DNA of 7,742 bases from Rhodospirillales bacterium (GTDB lineage Bacteria; Pseudomonadota; Alphaproteobacteria; Rhodospirillales; UBA2165), in NCBI GenBank assembly GCA_013204125.1, contig JABMOP010000407.1, positions 1 to 7,742 on the forward strand. Reading direction: 5' to 3'. The translations under genes and the position numbers were made by a program. Position 1 is the first letter of the stretch. Every line of letters begins with the position of its first letter. Of this stretch, positions 6,987-7,742 are shown piece after piece. A model generated the notes under the pieces. That model was not told where the DNA came from, ran no database searches, and was given only the letters and a program-made list of their open reading frames with translations.

Positions 6987-7742
6987 CTATTCGCTATAGA
7001 GGGGCGGTACGGCGGAGCCGTTAATCAACCCTTCTTCCTGCAATTCGTGGAATACATTTTCAATACATTCGAGCATGCCTTGCCCGAAATCAATGCTCGG
7101 ATTATTGACCAGTTTAACGCCGACCGTCGGTGAGAATGAATAAGGGGTCATCACGTAATGGCCTTTGTAATCTTGATCGAGCATTTCAATATTAATTTCG
7201 TTGTTCATCATTTCTCGAACCATTTCCAATAAATCCGAATATCGATGGCGCTCAATACCAGTCAAAATAACATGTTGATTTCGGTAGGCCTGATCCAGAA
7301 TATCGACGCTCAATTTACCGGCATCGCGGCCGTGAATATATTCGCGCTCTTCCGATCCGTCTCCAAGAAACGTGATCTTGCCTTCAGTCAATGCCTGGCG
7401 GATGACCCGATAAATCCGGTTGTTGGTATCCGCCCGCTCGCCATAGACCGACCCATACCGAATGATGGTGTAATCAAGATCATATTGATTGCCATATTGT
7501 TCGATTATCAACTCTGATGATTTTTTGGAAGCGCCGTAGAACGCGCCCTTGTGGGAAAACACATAGACCGAACTGGCATAAACAAACCTTTGGATTTTGT
7601 TGGCGCGGCAGGCCTCCAAGATATTGAGATTGCCGAGAACGTTCAGTTGCACGGTTTCCACCGGCCGGTCTATCGAATCATTGAGGTCGGCAAGTCCGGC
7701 GAAGTTATAAACAATATCCTGTCCGGTGACCGCGGCCGCGGC
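6987..7742 (-). CDS. NAD-dependent SDR epimerase/reductase, N-terminus outside the window
   Basis: The frame stays open to the right edge of the window, giving 251 visible residues. The GTG at 7661 is internal, not a start. Upstream of it the sequence reads DIVYNFAGLADLNDS, the beta4 strand of an extended SDR. The Rossmann GxxGxxG, about 60 residues earlier, is missing. In the visible part the catalytic Ser region is ASSVYV (56-61), Tyr-Lys is in YGASK (69-73), and REYIHGRDAG (133-142) is the GalE-type substrate-domain motif. As in the other SDR here, the Asp-Glu pair of 4,6-dehydratases is absent, which favours epimerase or reductase activity on a nucleotide sugar. Its TAG is 11 bp before the ColD-like start, and it is the first visible gene of the five-gene minus-strand cluster. 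Confidence 0.85.
   Translation of the reverse strand, partial: AAAAVTGQDIVYNFAGLADLNDSIDRPVETVQLNVLGNLNILEACRANKIQRFVYASSVYVFSHKGAFYGASKKSSELIIEQYGNQYDLDYTIIRYGSVYGERADTNNRIYRVIRQALTEGKITFLGDGSEEREYIHGRDAGKLSVDILDQAYRNQHVILTGIERHRYSDLLEMVREMMNNEINIEMLDQDYKGHYVMTPYSFSPTVGVKLVNNPSIDFGQGMLECIENVFHELQEEGLINGSAVPPLYSE

Noticed and set aside
6987..7661. GTG at 7661 as the true start of the right-edge SDR
   Set aside because: The frame continues to the window edge and the upstream residues (DIVYNFAGLADLNDS) are conserved SDR core, so the gene is truncated by the window, not started there.
7731..7742. GC-only palindrome-like run (CCGCGGCCGCGG) at the right edge
   Set aside because: It lies in the coding frame of the partial SDR as Ala-rich codons; it is likely coincidental, with no repeat copies seen.

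Overview
This 7.7 kb window is part of a surface-polysaccharide (LPS O-antigen or capsule) locus from a Gram-negative bacterium. Tight gene packing, mixed AT/GC codon use and the general look of the proteins suggest an alphaproteobacterium. That assignment is an impression, because the window has no rRNA or other marker gene. No tRNA, rRNA, CRISPR array, transposase or IS end was seen.

Left arm, plus strand (1-2995): the window opens inside a CysC-type (adenylylsulfate kinase-like) kinase. A 95 bp gap leads to a 198-residue helical protein that I do not recognise. Its stop overlaps, as ATGA, the start of a large glycosyltransferase with a TPR-like C-terminal region. That glycosyltransferase is split between two reading frames. 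The first ~78 codons are in one frame and the remaining ~570 in the -1 frame, with the break near 1250-1262.

Right arm, minus strand (3004-7742, read right to left): five genes run in tight order. They are a partial SDR epimerase/reductase, a ColD-like PLP sugar 3-dehydratase with catalytic His in place of Lys, a second SDR, an HddC-like sugar-1-phosphate nucleotidyltransferase, and an HddA-like GHMP heptose-7-phosphate kinase. Spacings are 11 bp, 15 bp, a 4 bp overlap and 100 bp. The two arms converge with only 8 bp between stop codons.

How the genes may work together: HddA and HddC are two steps of GDP-D-glycero-alpha-D-manno-heptose synthesis. A ColD-type enzyme removes the 3-hydroxyl of a GDP-4-keto-6-deoxy sugar. 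With two SDRs in the same operon, the simplest reading is a pathway to a GDP-activated 3,6-dideoxyheptose, or to separate heptose and colitose-like branches. GmhA, GmhB and a 4,6-dehydratase would also be needed and are not in the window. The CysC-like kinase carries a variant motif that I associate with kinases of capsule phosphoramidate biosynthesis, so a modification branch may lie just upstream.
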